Below are positions 55,093 to 63,101 of a stretch of DNA of 64,000 nucleotides, piece after piece. The notes beneath the pieces are model-generated. The model made no database searches. It saw nothing but the letters and a program-made list of their open reading frames with translations, and was not told the DNA's origin. The DNA comes from Phaeovulum veldkampii DSM 11550 (GTDB taxonomy: Bacteria; Pseudomonadota; Alphaproteobacteria; Rhodobacterales; Rhodobacteraceae), in the NCBI RefSeq assembly GCF_003034995.1, contig NZ_PZKF01000009.1:1-64000 (forward strand), in the 5' to 3' direction. Position 1 is the stretch's first letter; each line of letters begins with the position of its first letter. A program made the position numbers and the translations under genes.

Positions 55093-55105
55093 TGCACCTG
55101 GTGCA
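55093..55105. promoter_or_regulatory. Perfect palindrome upstream of the DUF4405 gene
   Basis: TGCACCTGGTGCA is a perfect 6-1-6 inverted repeat, 96 bp before the DUF4405 start codon and right after the kinase stop. It could be an operator for an unknown dimeric regulator. The half-sites equal those of NtrC sites, but those have a 5-bp spacer, so NtrC is not claimed. Confidence 0.4.
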
Positions 55106-55200
55106 GCCCTGACATGCGCTGCTTTGGCGTCGGAACACAGCGGCAGCGCCGTTCCACACGGGCAACCCCGCCACAAGGCCGGGGCAACCGGAGATGACAG

Positions 55201-55695
55201 ATGACCTTGCGCAGTTGGGCAACGCCCCTTGTGATCGGCGCTTTCCTTGTGATGGCGGTCAGCGGTGTGCTGATGTTTTTCCACCTTAACACCGGGTTGA
55301 TGAAGGGTATCCACGAATGGGCCGGGCTGGTCATGGTGGCGGGCGGCATCGCGCACCTGATCCTGAACTGGCGGCCGTTCATGGCCTATCTGCGCCGTCC
55401 GCTGGCGAGGGCGATCATGGCGCTGGGCGTTGTTGCGCTGGGCCTGTCGTTCCTGCCGATTGCCCCCAAGGGCATGGGCCCCGGCCCCGAAATGCGCGCT
55501 CTGGCTGGCGTTGCGGGCAAACTGCGGGTCGAGGTTCTGGCCGAACTGTCGGGCCAGACGCCCGAGGTGTTGGTCGCCCGCCTGGCTGCAGGGGGCGTGA
55601 CTGACGTCACCCCGCAGCAGACGCTGGCCGATCTGGCCGGGGGCGACGCCGCACGCCAGCGCATGATCCTGGGGCTTGCCCTGCCGCGCGACTGA
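55201..55695 (+). CDS. DUF4405 membrane protein (cytochrome b-like), function unknown
   Basis: A 164-aa protein with three TM segments in the first 90 residues: VIGAFLVMAVSGVLMFFHLN, then GLVMVAGGIAHLILNW, then IMALGVVALGLSFLPIA. His28, His38 and His52 are placed as in the DUF4405 / flavinylation-associated cytochrome family and could bind haem. The soluble C-terminal tail (QTLADLAGGDAARQRMILG) is a helical domain common in these proteins. GGAG precedes the ATG at 55201. The redox partner is unknown. Confidence 0.82.
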   Translation: MTLRSWATPLVIGAFLVMAVSGVLMFFHLNTGLMKGIHEWAGLVMVAGGIAHLILNWRPFMAYLRRPLARAIMALGVVALGLSFLPIAPKGMGPGPEMRALAGVAGKLRVEVLAELSGQTPEVLVARLAAGGVTDVTPQQTLADLAGGDAARQRMILGLALPRD

Positions 55696-55734
55696 CATTT
55701 GGCCAAGGCAATGCAGGGCCGATCATTTTAGCCC

Positions 55735-55763
55735 TTGCATTGCCCAGCGGCGGAGGCTAAACG
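55735..55763 (+). promoter_or_regulatory. Probable promoter of tRNA-Arg
   Basis: TTGCAT (55735-55740) and TAAACG (55758-55763) are separated by 17 bp and lie 13 bp before the tRNA 5' end, the expected position for a stable-RNA promoter. Confidence 0.6.
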
Positions 55764-55775
55764 GCCCAACACAAC

Positions 55776-55852
55776 GGACCCGTAGCTCAGCTGGATAGAG
55801 CACTAGACTACGAATCTAGGGGTCGGGCGTTCGAATCGCTCCGGGTCCGCCA
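55776..55852 (+). tRNA. tRNA-Arg (anticodon ACG)
   Basis: A 77-nt cloverleaf. The acceptor stem pairs GGACCCG with CGGGTCC and is followed by G and an encoded CCA. The D-loop has AGCTCAGCTGGATAGAGC, the anticodon loop CTACGAA with ACG in place, and the T-arm TTCGAATC. ACG (read as ICG) is the standard bacterial tRNA-Arg for CGN codons. Confidence 0.97.
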
Positions 55853-56147
55853 CAAATTGCTCGCTTTGGTTTTGTGTATAAAGCCAAACTTGAATTCTCA
55901 ACACATCCCAAAGCGACGCCGGTAACCCAGGTTTTTGGTGTTTGGTTCGCGGGCCGTTAGGCCCGAACATTCGCGTCCTTTCAGCCGTCATTCAGCCACC
56001 AGATTGGCCGGCAGCGCACATTCCGCTTTGGCGCTTTCCGCGCCCTGCGTGGTGGTCTGTCAAACGTTCGGTCGTTTTGATTGCTGTTACGCGCTGATCT
56101 TTGTTGGCTGCATCGCGACGTGTGTCGCGGGCGAAAGGCCCTACCGC
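55853..56147. other. Non-coding stretch after tRNA-Arg
   Basis: About 295 bp without a supportable gene. Base composition is visibly less GC-rich than the neighbourhood. A 6-bp hairpin CGGGCC-GTTA-GGCCCG (55950-55965) could be a weak tRNA terminator but lacks a T-run. No copy of the tRNA 3' end and no integrase remnant is seen. Short frames here have no recognisable product. Confidence 0.6.
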
Positions 56148-56948
56148 CTAGATCTTGCCTTGCGGTCGGGTCGCGAGCATATCGAAATGGTTTTTGCCGC
56201 CGTGTCGTGAAAATTTGGTCAGCCCCGCTGCGCGGAGCGCGACAGAAAGGGCTTTAACGTCAACCCAGGCAAGATCGACCTCAAAGAAGAGGTGCGAGAT
56301 ACGTGGGGCGGAGGCGAGTTTCAGGACTTCGGGGATCACGACCCATTCGAAGCCTTCCACGTCCACCTTGATCACAAGATCAGACTGACCCGACAGCAGG
56401 CGGTCAATGTCATGCGCCGACAGCGTGTCGATAGTCAGTGTTCGGCCATTCCCCAATTTGCGATCCGTCAGCGATGCCGCACCGCTGTGGCCATCACTCA
56501 GGCTGATTGTTGCGGTTCCAGTTTCCGAAGAAATGGCTGCCTGTACGCATCGAATCCGGTTGGACATCGGGCTGTGCGCCGCGTTGTGAGCAAGCAGCCC
56601 AAAGGTTTCGGGAACGGGTTCAAAAGCGATCGCTTCTTCGCAAAAAGGGTTTTGCACTGCCAGCAGGGTGAACAGCCCCTGATTTGCACCGACATCAAGA
56701 AATGTGAACGGGCGATTCAACCCCTTCAGCAGATCGGCAAGAGCGCGACCATGACCACCGAAAACGCACATTCGGAAGGTCGCATCCTCCCAGTTCGACG
56801 CCATCTCGACGCCGTAGGCTGTTCGGACAAAACCTGATCGGCCCGAGCCCAATAGCCGCCGATAAAGTGCGGGGGACAAATCGTAAAGCTTTTTTCCCAG
56901 ATAGGTGGAGAGCCCAAACGCCCCAAGTCTGTGAGATGATGTTTTCAA
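56148..56948 (-). CDS. FkbM-family methyltransferase, 5' end possibly frameshifted
   Basis: A 266-aa frame with the SAM-binding motif FTFLDVGANQGLFTLLAVQN, a following acidic loop (EEAIAFEPVPETF) and VIKVDVEGFEWVV, all typical of FkbM methyltransferases, which often modify sugars or lipids of surface glycans. The only start available is a TTG (56948) without ribosome-binding site. The overlapping frame from an ATG at 56982 gives MNDFVLRAFIRLENIIS, a usual FkbM N-terminus, so a one-base shift around 56926-56934 may have broken the gene. Codons such as AGA, TTA and ACA are unlike the neighbours. It stands alone beside tRNA-Arg. Confidence 0.75.
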   Translation of the reverse strand: MKTSSHRLGAFGLSTYLGKKLYDLSPALYRRLLGSGRSGFVRTAYGVEMASNWEDATFRMCVFGGHGRALADLLKGLNRPFTFLDVGANQGLFTLLAVQNPFCEEAIAFEPVPETFGLLAHNAAHSPMSNRIRCVQAAISSETGTATISLSDGHSGAASLTDRKLGNGRTLTIDTLSAHDIDRLLSGQSDLVIKVDVEGFEWVVIPEVLKLASAPRISHLFFEVDLAWVDVKALSVALRAAGLTKFSRHGGKNHFDMLATRPQGKI

Positions 56949-57172
56949 GGCGGATAAATGCTCTCAGGACAAAATCATTCATTTTGATAGCAAGCCGCGG
57001 TGAGCAAGTCCAAGCCAAGCTGACACATCGGCGGTTTTACGCCCTGCCAAGGTGACAGTCATCCGGCGGCTCACAGGATGCCTTGCCTGATTTGGCGTCA
57101 ATACATTGAATAAATTTTATATTTACGGCCGTGTCGCCCGGTCCTGCCACCGCTCTGCGGCTGGGGCCGTGT

Positions 57173-57982
57173 TCAGCCCCAGGTCGGGTGAAACCGGCCC
57201 GCCGGGGAAAGGGTGAAAATCTCGCAGCCTGTGGCCGTCACCCCAACCGAATGTTCAAACTGGGCCGACAGCGACTTGTCGCGGGTCACCGCGGTCCAGT
57301 CATCGGCCAGCACCTTGGTTTCGGGGCGGCCAAGGTTCACCATCGGCTCGATGGTGAAGAACATGCCCTCCTCCAGCACCGGCCCCATGCCGGGGCGGCC
57401 ATAGTGCAGAACATTTGGCGGCGCGTGGAACACCCGGCCAAGACCGTGACCGCAGAAATCGCGCACCACGCTCATTCGTTGCGCCTCGACAAAGGATTGG
57501 ATCGCATGGCCGATGTCACCAAAGGTGTTGCCGGGTTTGACCGCCGCGATCCCCAGCATCAGCGCGTCATGCGTGACCTGTATCAGCCGCTCGGCCTTGC
57601 GCGACAGCATCCCCGCCACATACATTCGGCTGGTGTCACCGAACCAGCCATCAAGGATCACGGTCACGTCAATATTCAGGATGTCGCCGTCTTTCAGCAC
57701 CTTGGGCCCCGGAATCCCATGGCAGACCACATGGTTGACCGAGATGCACGAGGCATGCTGATAGCCGCGATAGCCGATGGTGGCCGATTTCGCGCCCAGT
57801 TCCTCCACCCGGTTGCGGATGAAGTCGTCCAGCGTGCTGGTGGCCACGCCCGGTTCCACCAAGGGCGCCACCTCGTCCAGAATGCGGGCTGCCAGATGAC
57901 CTGCGGCTTGCATCCCCTCGAAATCTGCGTCTTCGTAAATGCGGATGCCGTCTTTAGTGACGCGGCCTCGGGTTTCCTGCAC
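57173..57982 (-). CDS. map: Methionine aminopeptidase, type I
   Basis: A 269-aa MetAP that removes the initiator Met. The metal ligands are in DGDILNIDVTVILDGWFGDT (two Asp), FCGHGLGRVFH (His), FTIEPMV (Glu) and AQFEHSVGV (Glu), and the S1' His is in HASCISVNHVVCHGIPG. The start is a GTG at 57982 with AGGAG seven bases upstream. It lies just beyond the FkbM islet. Confidence 0.95.
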   Translation of the reverse strand: MQETRGRVTKDGIRIYEDADFEGMQAAGHLAARILDEVAPLVEPGVATSTLDDFIRNRVEELGAKSATIGYRGYQHASCISVNHVVCHGIPGPKVLKDGDILNIDVTVILDGWFGDTSRMYVAGMLSRKAERLIQVTHDALMLGIAAVKPGNTFGDIGHAIQSFVEAQRMSVVRDFCGHGLGRVFHAPPNVLHYGRPGMGPVLEEGMFFTIEPMVNLGRPETKVLADDWTAVTRDKSLSAQFEHSVGVTATGCEIFTLSPAGRFHPTWG

Positions 57983-58113
57983 GGCTATGCTCCTGCTTGA
58001 TCGGCCCGTAGATAATCACTATTCGCCGCCTTGGCCAGAGCGGGTTGCCATCCGGGCTTCCCCCGTGGACGGGCGGGCCCTATACCTGTGGCGTCTGCGC
58101 AAAGGAGCCCGTC

Positions 58114-58842
58114 ATGCCCAACCCCACCGCTGCAATTCTGATCATCGGCGATGAAATCCTGACCGGGCGCACCCGCGAGGGGAACGGGCATTATCTGGCG
58201 GGCGAACTGGCCAAGGCCGGGATCGACCTGCGCCAGATCCGCGTGGTGGGCGACGATCACGCAACCATCGTGGCCGCGGTGCGCGATCTGGCGGGCACGC
58301 ATGACCATCTGTTCACCTCGGGCGGGATCGGGCCAACGCATGACGACATCACCGCCGATGCGGTAGCCGAGGCATTTGGCGCGCGCATCGGCGTGCGCGA
58401 GGATGCCCGCGCGATTCTGGCCGCGCATTACGCCGGCCGCGGGCTGGAGTTCAACGAGGCGCGGCTGCGCATGGCGCGCATCCCCGAGGGGGCCTGCCTG
58501 ATCGAAAACCCGGTGTCGGCGGCGCCCGGCTTTTCCATCGGCAACTGTCATGTGATGGCGGGGGTGCCCAATATCTTTCAGGCGATGGTGGCCTCGGTGC
58601 TGCCCGCGCTGACCGGGGGCAGGCCGCTGATGTCGCAATCGCTGCGGGTGATGCAGGCCGAGGCCAGCGTCGCCGATGCCTTTGGCCACCTTGCGGCTGA
58701 ATATCCCGATCTGTCGATGGGGTCTTATCCCTTTGTCAAGGATGGTGCCTTTGGCACCAATCTTGTGATCCGTGGCACCGATCCGGCACGGATCGACGCC
58801 GCAATGGCCCGGCTGTGCGCGCTGTTCCCGGAGGGAGAATGA
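58114..58842 (+). CDS. CinA-type molybdopterin-binding domain protein
   Basis: A 242-aa protein consisting only of the N-terminal MoaB/Mog-like (COG1058) domain of CinA: ILIIGDEILTGRTREGNGHY, LFTSGGIGPTHDDITADAVA and VMAGVPNIFQAMVASVLPAL. The C-terminal nicotinamide-nucleotide amidase domain of full CinA is absent. Related domains hydrolyse ADP-ribose or bind molybdopterin, so the activity is open. AAAGGAG precedes the ATG at 58114. Its stop overlaps the next gene (ATGA). Confidence 0.88.
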   Translation: MPNPTAAILIIGDEILTGRTREGNGHYLAGELAKAGIDLRQIRVVGDDHATIVAAVRDLAGTHDHLFTSGGIGPTHDDITADAVAEAFGARIGVREDARAILAAHYAGRGLEFNEARLRMARIPEGACLIENPVSAAPGFSIGNCHVMAGVPNIFQAMVASVLPALTGGRPLMSQSLRVMQAEASVADAFGHLAAEYPDLSMGSYPFVKDGAFGTNLVIRGTDPARIDAAMARLCALFPEGE

Positions 58843-59561
58843 CGACAAACCCGTTTGACGTGATCGATGCCACATGGCCCGCGGCATCGTTGCATCGGGC
58901 GGGGGGCTTTGTGGTGCGCGAGGGGCTTGGGGGTGGCAAGCGGGTATCGGCGGCCAGCGTCGCGGGCGCCTGGACGCCCGCCGATATCGAGTTGGCCGAG
59001 GCCGTGCATCATGCGCTGGGCCAGTGCCCGCTGTTCATGATCCGGCCCGAGGATGCGGCGCTGGATGCGGCGCTGGCCGCACGCGGTTATGATGTGGTCG
59101 ATCCGGTGGTGGTGCTGGCCGCGCCGGTTGCCGCCGTGGCGACCGAGGCGCCGCCTCCGATCAGCGCCTTTTGCCACTGGCCGCCGCTGGCGATCCAGCG
59201 CGATCTGTGGGCCGAGGGCGGCATCGGCCCTGCCCGGCTGGCGGTGATGGCGCGCGCCGCGCCGCCTAAATGCGCGCTGCTGGGCCGCACCGGTGACCGC
59301 GCCGCCGGGGTGGGCTTTGTGGCGCTGCATCAGGGCGTGGCGATGGTTCACGCCATGCATGTGCTGCCTGCGCTGCGACGGCAGGGGCTGGCGCGCTGGA
59401 TGCTGCGCGCCGCCGCCCTCTGGGCCGCCGAGGCGGGGGCGCAGACGCTGGCGCTGGTGGTCACGCAGGCCAATGCCGGGGCGCTGGCGCTGTATCGTGG
59501 CATTGGGCTGGCCGAGGTGAGCCGCTACCACTACCGGCAGGCGCCAGAGGTTGCGGCTTGA
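58839..59561 (+). CDS. GNAT-family N-acetyltransferase, substrate unknown
   Basis: A 240-aa protein whose C-terminal half is a GNAT domain: VAMVHAMHVLPALRRQGLAR with the acetyl-CoA-binding R/Q-x-x-G-x-G/A loop (RRQGLA), and ALVVTQANAGALALYRGIGL. The N-terminal half lacks the motif and may be a degenerate second GNAT domain. It overlaps the CinA-type gene by four bases and the OmpA-like gene by four (TTGA), so the three form a coupled operon. Confidence 0.88.
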   Translation: MTTNPFDVIDATWPAASLHRAGGFVVREGLGGGKRVSAASVAGAWTPADIELAEAVHHALGQCPLFMIRPEDAALDAALAARGYDVVDPVVVLAAPVAAVATEAPPPISAFCHWPPLAIQRDLWAEGGIGPARLAVMARAAPPKCALLGRTGDRAAGVGFVALHQGVAMVHAMHVLPALRRQGLARWMLRAAALWAAEAGAQTLALVVTQANAGALALYRGIGLAEVSRYHYRQAPEVAA

Positions 59562-60535
59562 GGGCGGTCGTTCTTGCCCTTGCGGCTTTGGTGGCCTGCC
59601 CGGCGCAGGCCGAATTCGCGCCTCTGTTTCCCGGCCCCGCCACGCCGACGGCAAGCCGGACCGAGCCGATGGCCAGCTATCGCCTGCCGGTCGGGGCCTG
59701 GCGCCCCGAGGGGCTGCCGGTCGCGGTGCTGGAGGGCGCGCTACGGCAATCGGCATGGCAGCTGCCCGAGATCCGGCTCAGCACGCTGGAGGTGCTGATG
59801 GCGCTGCGCGGGCAGTTGCAGGGCGCGGGCTGGACGGTGCTGTTTGAATGCGACACAGACGCCTGCGGCGGCTTTGATTTCCGCTACGAAACCGAATTGT
59901 TGCCCGAACCTGAAATGCATGTGGATCTGAGCGATTTCCGCTATCTGGCCGCACGGCTGGGCGAGGGCGGCGCGGCGCGGCATCTGGGCCTGATCGTCAG
60001 CCGCTCGCCGCAGGCGGGCTTTGTTCATCTGACCGAGATTGGCCCCGCCACGGCGTCAGACCTGCCGCTTCAGCCAGCAATGGCGCCCATGACCGCGCCA
60101 CAGCAACCCGGCGACCCGATCTTGCCGCAGCCCACCACCGCCAGCGACGAGATCGGTGCGCAACTGCTGGCGCGGGGGGCGGTGGCACTGGACGATCTGG
60201 CGTTTGAATCCGGGGCCGCGGTTCTGGCGCAGGGAGACTATGCCTCACTGGCGGCGCTGGCGGGCTGGCTGGCCGCGAACCCCGGTCAGCGTATCGCGCT
60301 GGTGGGGCATACCGATGCGACCGGGGGGCTTGCGGCCAATATCGCCCTGTCGAAACGGCGCGCTGATGCGGTGCGGGCGCGACTGGTCAACGGGCATGGC
60401 ATTGCCGCCGGGCAGTTGGAGGCTGAGGGGGCAGGCTGGCTTGCGCCGCGCGCCCCGAACCTGACCCCCGAGGGGCGCGCGCTGAACCGGCGGGTCGAGG
60501 CGGTGCTGCTGACAACCGAATCGGACCGGCCCTGA
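59558..60535 (+). CDS. OmpA-family envelope protein
   Basis: A 325-aa exported protein with a signal peptide (MRAVVLALAALVACPAQAEF, cleavage near AQA-E), a central domain of unknown type with a Cys pair (FECDTDACGGF), a Pro/Thr-rich linker and a C-terminal OmpA-like peptidoglycan-binding domain (FESGAAVLAQGDYASLAAL, IALVGHTDATGG, LSKRRADAVRARLV). The start is a TTG that overlaps the preceding stop. It probably anchors to peptidoglycan in the periplasm. Confidence 0.85.
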   Translation: MRAVVLALAALVACPAQAEFAPLFPGPATPTASRTEPMASYRLPVGAWRPEGLPVAVLEGALRQSAWQLPEIRLSTLEVLMALRGQLQGAGWTVLFECDTDACGGFDFRYETELLPEPEMHVDLSDFRYLAARLGEGGAARHLGLIVSRSPQAGFVHLTEIGPATASDLPLQPAMAPMTAPQQPGDPILPQPTTASDEIGAQLLARGAVALDDLAFESGAAVLAQGDYASLAALAGWLAANPGQRIALVGHTDATGGLAANIALSKRRADAVRARLVNGHGIAAGQLEAEGAGWLAPRAPNLTPEGRALNRRVEAVLLTTESDRP

Positions 60536-60551
60536 CGGAGCCCGCGCTGCG

Positions 60552-61457
60552 CTACCAGTTGTCGGGGCCCTTGTCGGCGAAGTTCGACAGCAGGAAATCA
60601 ATGAAAGCGCGCACTTTGGGCTGGGTAAACCGCCCCGGCGGACAGACCGCATAGATGCCTTGGGTTTCCATCGGCAGGCCGGGAATGGCCTCTTCGACCA
60701 GACCCTTGCGCATTGCATCGGCGTAAAGGAACGAAGGCAGATAGGCGATGCCCAACCCCGCGATCGCGGCATTCAACAGCGACTGGCCATCATTCACCGT
60801 CAGCCATCCGGCCGAGCGGACCTGCCGCCGTTCGCCCGATGGCGCAGTGATCTTCCACATATTGCCCGAGGACTGGCTGGAGTAATGTAGCAGCTTGTGG
60901 TCGTTCAAATCGTCGATTTTCAGTGGCCGCCCGTATTTCTGGAAATAGCTGGGTGCACCGATCATCCGGCGGGCGGTTTCGGTCAGCTTGCGCGCGCGCA
61001 GGGTGCTGTCATCCATCTCGCCCACGCGGATCGCCATGTCGAACCCTTCCGAGATCAGTTCGACATATTGGTTGTTCAGCACCATGCTGACGGTGATGTC
61101 GGGATATTCCCGCAGGAAATCGCCCAGCACCGGCGACAGCAGGTTCACCCCGAAATCGGTTGCCACCGAAACCCGCAACACGCCCGACGGCGCGGTCTGC
61201 ATCGCGGCGACCAGCGCGTCGGCCTCGCCCGCATCGGTCAGCACACGGCGGGCGCGGTCGTAATAGGCCAGCCCGATTTCGGTGGGCGAAACGCGCCGCG
61301 TCGTGCGGTTCAACAGCCGCGCCCCCAGCCGCGCCTCAAGGGCCGAGACATGCTTGGACACCGCCGATTTGGAAATGCCCATCTTGCGGGCAGCATCGGT
61401 GAAGCCCCCCTGATCCACCACCGTGGCAAAGGCTTCCATCTCGGTCAGGCGATCCAT
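60552..61457 (-). CDS. LysR-family transcriptional regulator
   Basis: A 301-aa LTTR with an N-terminal winged HTH (MEAFATVVDQGGFTDAARKM, GISKSAVSKHVSALEARLGA) and a C-terminal substrate-binding domain (VLRVSVATDFGVNLLSPVLG). The group resembles DsdC/CrgA-like regulators that often control a divergent oxidoreductase gene; here no such gene is divergent (cobQ lies upstream on the same strand), so its target is unknown. AAGGGG precedes the ATG at 61457. It is convergent with the OmpA-like gene. Confidence 0.9.
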   Translation of the reverse strand: MDRLTEMEAFATVVDQGGFTDAARKMGISKSAVSKHVSALEARLGARLLNRTTRRVSPTEIGLAYYDRARRVLTDAGEADALVAAMQTAPSGVLRVSVATDFGVNLLSPVLGDFLREYPDITVSMVLNNQYVELISEGFDMAIRVGEMDDSTLRARKLTETARRMIGAPSYFQKYGRPLKIDDLNDHKLLHYSSQSSGNMWKITAPSGERRQVRSAGWLTVNDGQSLLNAAIAGLGIAYLPSFLYADAMRKGLVEEAIPGLPMETQGIYAVCPPGRFTQPKVRAFIDFLLSNFADKGPDNW

Positions 61458-61573
61458 TGTCACCCCTTCTGGAACTGATTTCCGGTTCTTTGGGTATCCA
61501 GATCAATTCGGGCGCAAATGGGGCTTGTTGCGGACAATCGCGGGGAAAGAGTCGGAACGTTTCCGCTCAGTGG

Positions 61574-63028
61574 TCAGCAGGCGGGTGCGCGGGCCAGATC
61601 AAGCAGCCCCGCAACGTCAAGATGCGCCTCAAGATGTGCGGCCAGCGCATCCAGAGTGGTCTCGACAGCCGTGCCATAATTCAGCCCCGAGGGCCGCGCG
61701 CCCAAGCCCGCCAGAAACGCCGCGCGGAACGTATCCGAGGCAAAGAGACCGTGCAGATAGCTGCCGACGATCCGGCCATCGGGGGAAACGGCGCCTTCGG
61801 GCGCGCCCGTGACATGGGCAAAGGGGCGGCTACGGGCCGGTCCATCGGTGCGGCCGATGTGGATTTCATAGCCTTCCACACCGAGGCCGGTTGCGGCATG
61901 GGTGGCGGTGGTGCGGGTCAGCCGTTTGTCGGCGGTCATCACTGTTTCCAGATCCAGCAGGCCCAGTCCCGGCGTTTCGCCGGGCGTGCCCTCGATCCCG
62001 TCGGGGTCGCGCACCACATGGCCCAGCATCTGATAGCCGCCGCAGATGCCCAGCACATGCCCGCCGCGCCGGACATGTCCGGCAAGGTCGATGTCCCAGC
62101 CCTGCGCGCGCAGGAAGGCCAGATCGGCGCGGGTCGATTTGGTGCCGGGCAGGATGACCAGCGCACAATCACCCGGTATCGGCTGGCCTGGCTGCACCAT
62201 GGTCAGCCGCACACCGGGTTCCTGTGCCAGAGGGTCGAGATCGTCGAAATTGGCGATGCGCGACAGCGCAAGGCAGGCGACATGCAGGCCCGTGCCACCA
62301 CCCGACGGCAGGTCGAGAGCGTCTTCGGCAGGCAGGCGGTGGGCGTCGGGAAACCACGGCAGAACGCCAAAGCCGCGCCAGCCGGTGCGATCCTGAATAA
62401 AGCGGTAGCCATCGTCGAACAGCCGCACATCGCCGCGGAACTTGTTGATCAGAAACCCGGCCACCATGGCAGCATCGGCCGGGTCGATCACGCCCTGGGT
62501 GCCCACGATCTGCGCGATCACGCCGCCGCGGTCGATATCGCCCGCCAGGACCACGGGCACATCGGCGGCGCGGGCAAAGCCCATGTTGGCAATGTCATTG
62601 GCGCGCAGGTTCACCTCGGCGGGGCTGCCCGCGCCTTCGACGATCACCAGATCGACCTGAGATTTCAGCCGCACGAAACTGTCCAGCACCGCAGCCATCA
62701 GCCCTGCCTTGACCTGCGTGTAATCGGCGGCGCGCACGGTGGTTACGCGGCGGCCCTGCACCACCACCTGCGCGCCGGTTTCAGACTCGGGCTTCAGCAG
62801 AACCGGGTTCATGTCGGTCACAGGTTCCAGCCCGCAGGCCAGCGCCTGCAAAGCCTGTGCGCGGCCGATCTCGCCGCCGTCGATGGTCACGGCGGCGTTG
62901 TTCGACATGTTCTGCGGTTTGAACGGGGCGACCCGCAGGCCGCGCGCCCGCGCTGCCCGGCACAGCCCCGCCACCAGCAGCGACTTGCCCACGTTCGAGC
63001 CGGTGCCCTGGATCATCAGTGCGCGCAT
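61574..63028 (-). CDS. cobQ: Cobyric acid synthase
   Basis: A 484-aa amidotransferase that amidates four carboxyl groups of adenosylcobyrinic a,c-diamide in adenosylcobalamin synthesis. The N-terminal ATP-binding domain has [20 protein letters not shown] and [20 protein letters not shown]. The C-terminal GATase domain has the catalytic Cys in [14 protein letters not shown] and the His in GSYLHGLF. No cobalamin riboswitch is recognisable in the short upstream gap, and no other cob gene lies in the window. Confidence 0.95.
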   Translation of the reverse strand: MRALMIQGTGSNVGKSLLVAGLCRAARARGLRVAPFKPQNMSNNAAVTIDGGEIGRAQALQALACGLEPVTDMNPVLLKPESETGAQVVVQGRRVTTVRAADYTQVKAGLMAAVLDSFVRLKSQVDLVIVEGAGSPAEVNLRANDIANMGFARAADVPVVLAGDIDRGGVIAQIVGTQGVIDPADAAMVAGFLINKFRGDVRLFDDGYRFIQDRTGWRGFGVLPWFPDAHRLPAEDALDLPSGGGTGLHVACLALSRIANFDDLDPLAQEPGVRLTMVQPGQPIPGDCALVILPGTKSTRADLAFLRAQGWDIDLAGHVRRGGHVLGICGGYQMLGHVVRDPDGIEGTPGETPGLGLLDLETVMTADKRLTRTTATHAATGLGVEGYEIHIGRTDGPARSRPFAHVTGAPEGAVSPDGRIVGSYLHGLFASDTFRAAFLAGLGARPSGLNYGTAVETTLDALAAHLEAHLDVAGLLDLARAPAC

Positions 63029-63052
63029 CTGTTTTCCTTCCGCAAGGCAAAG

Positions 63053-63090
63053 GCCGGGATAGCCGATCCCGGCGGGGCGGGAAAGCCCCG
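63053..63090 (-). terminator. Tandem hairpins after the TRAP permease gene
   Basis: Two inverted repeats lie between the TRAP permease stop and cobQ: an 8-bp stem GCCGGGAT / ATCCCGGC (63053-63060 with 63066-63073) and a 6-bp stem CGGGGC / GCCCCG (63073-63078 with 63085-63090). They share one base, so only one may form at a time. No T-run follows on the minus strand, so this may end or only attenuate TRAP transcription. Confidence 0.45.
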
Positions 63091-63101
63091 TGGCGCAAGC
63101 C

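Noticed and set aside
55935-56210. 91-aa plus-strand frame after the tRNA
   Set aside because: No ribosome-binding site, overlaps the FkbM gene, and the protein resembles no known family.
55853-57172. Integrative element with att sites at tRNA-Arg
   Set aside because: The tRNA 3' end is not repeated downstream and no integrase is seen, so only a small islet of foreign composition is claimed.
63029-63101. Cobalamin riboswitch upstream of cobQ
   Set aside because: The gap is only 73 bp and holds two short hairpins but no B12-box sequence.
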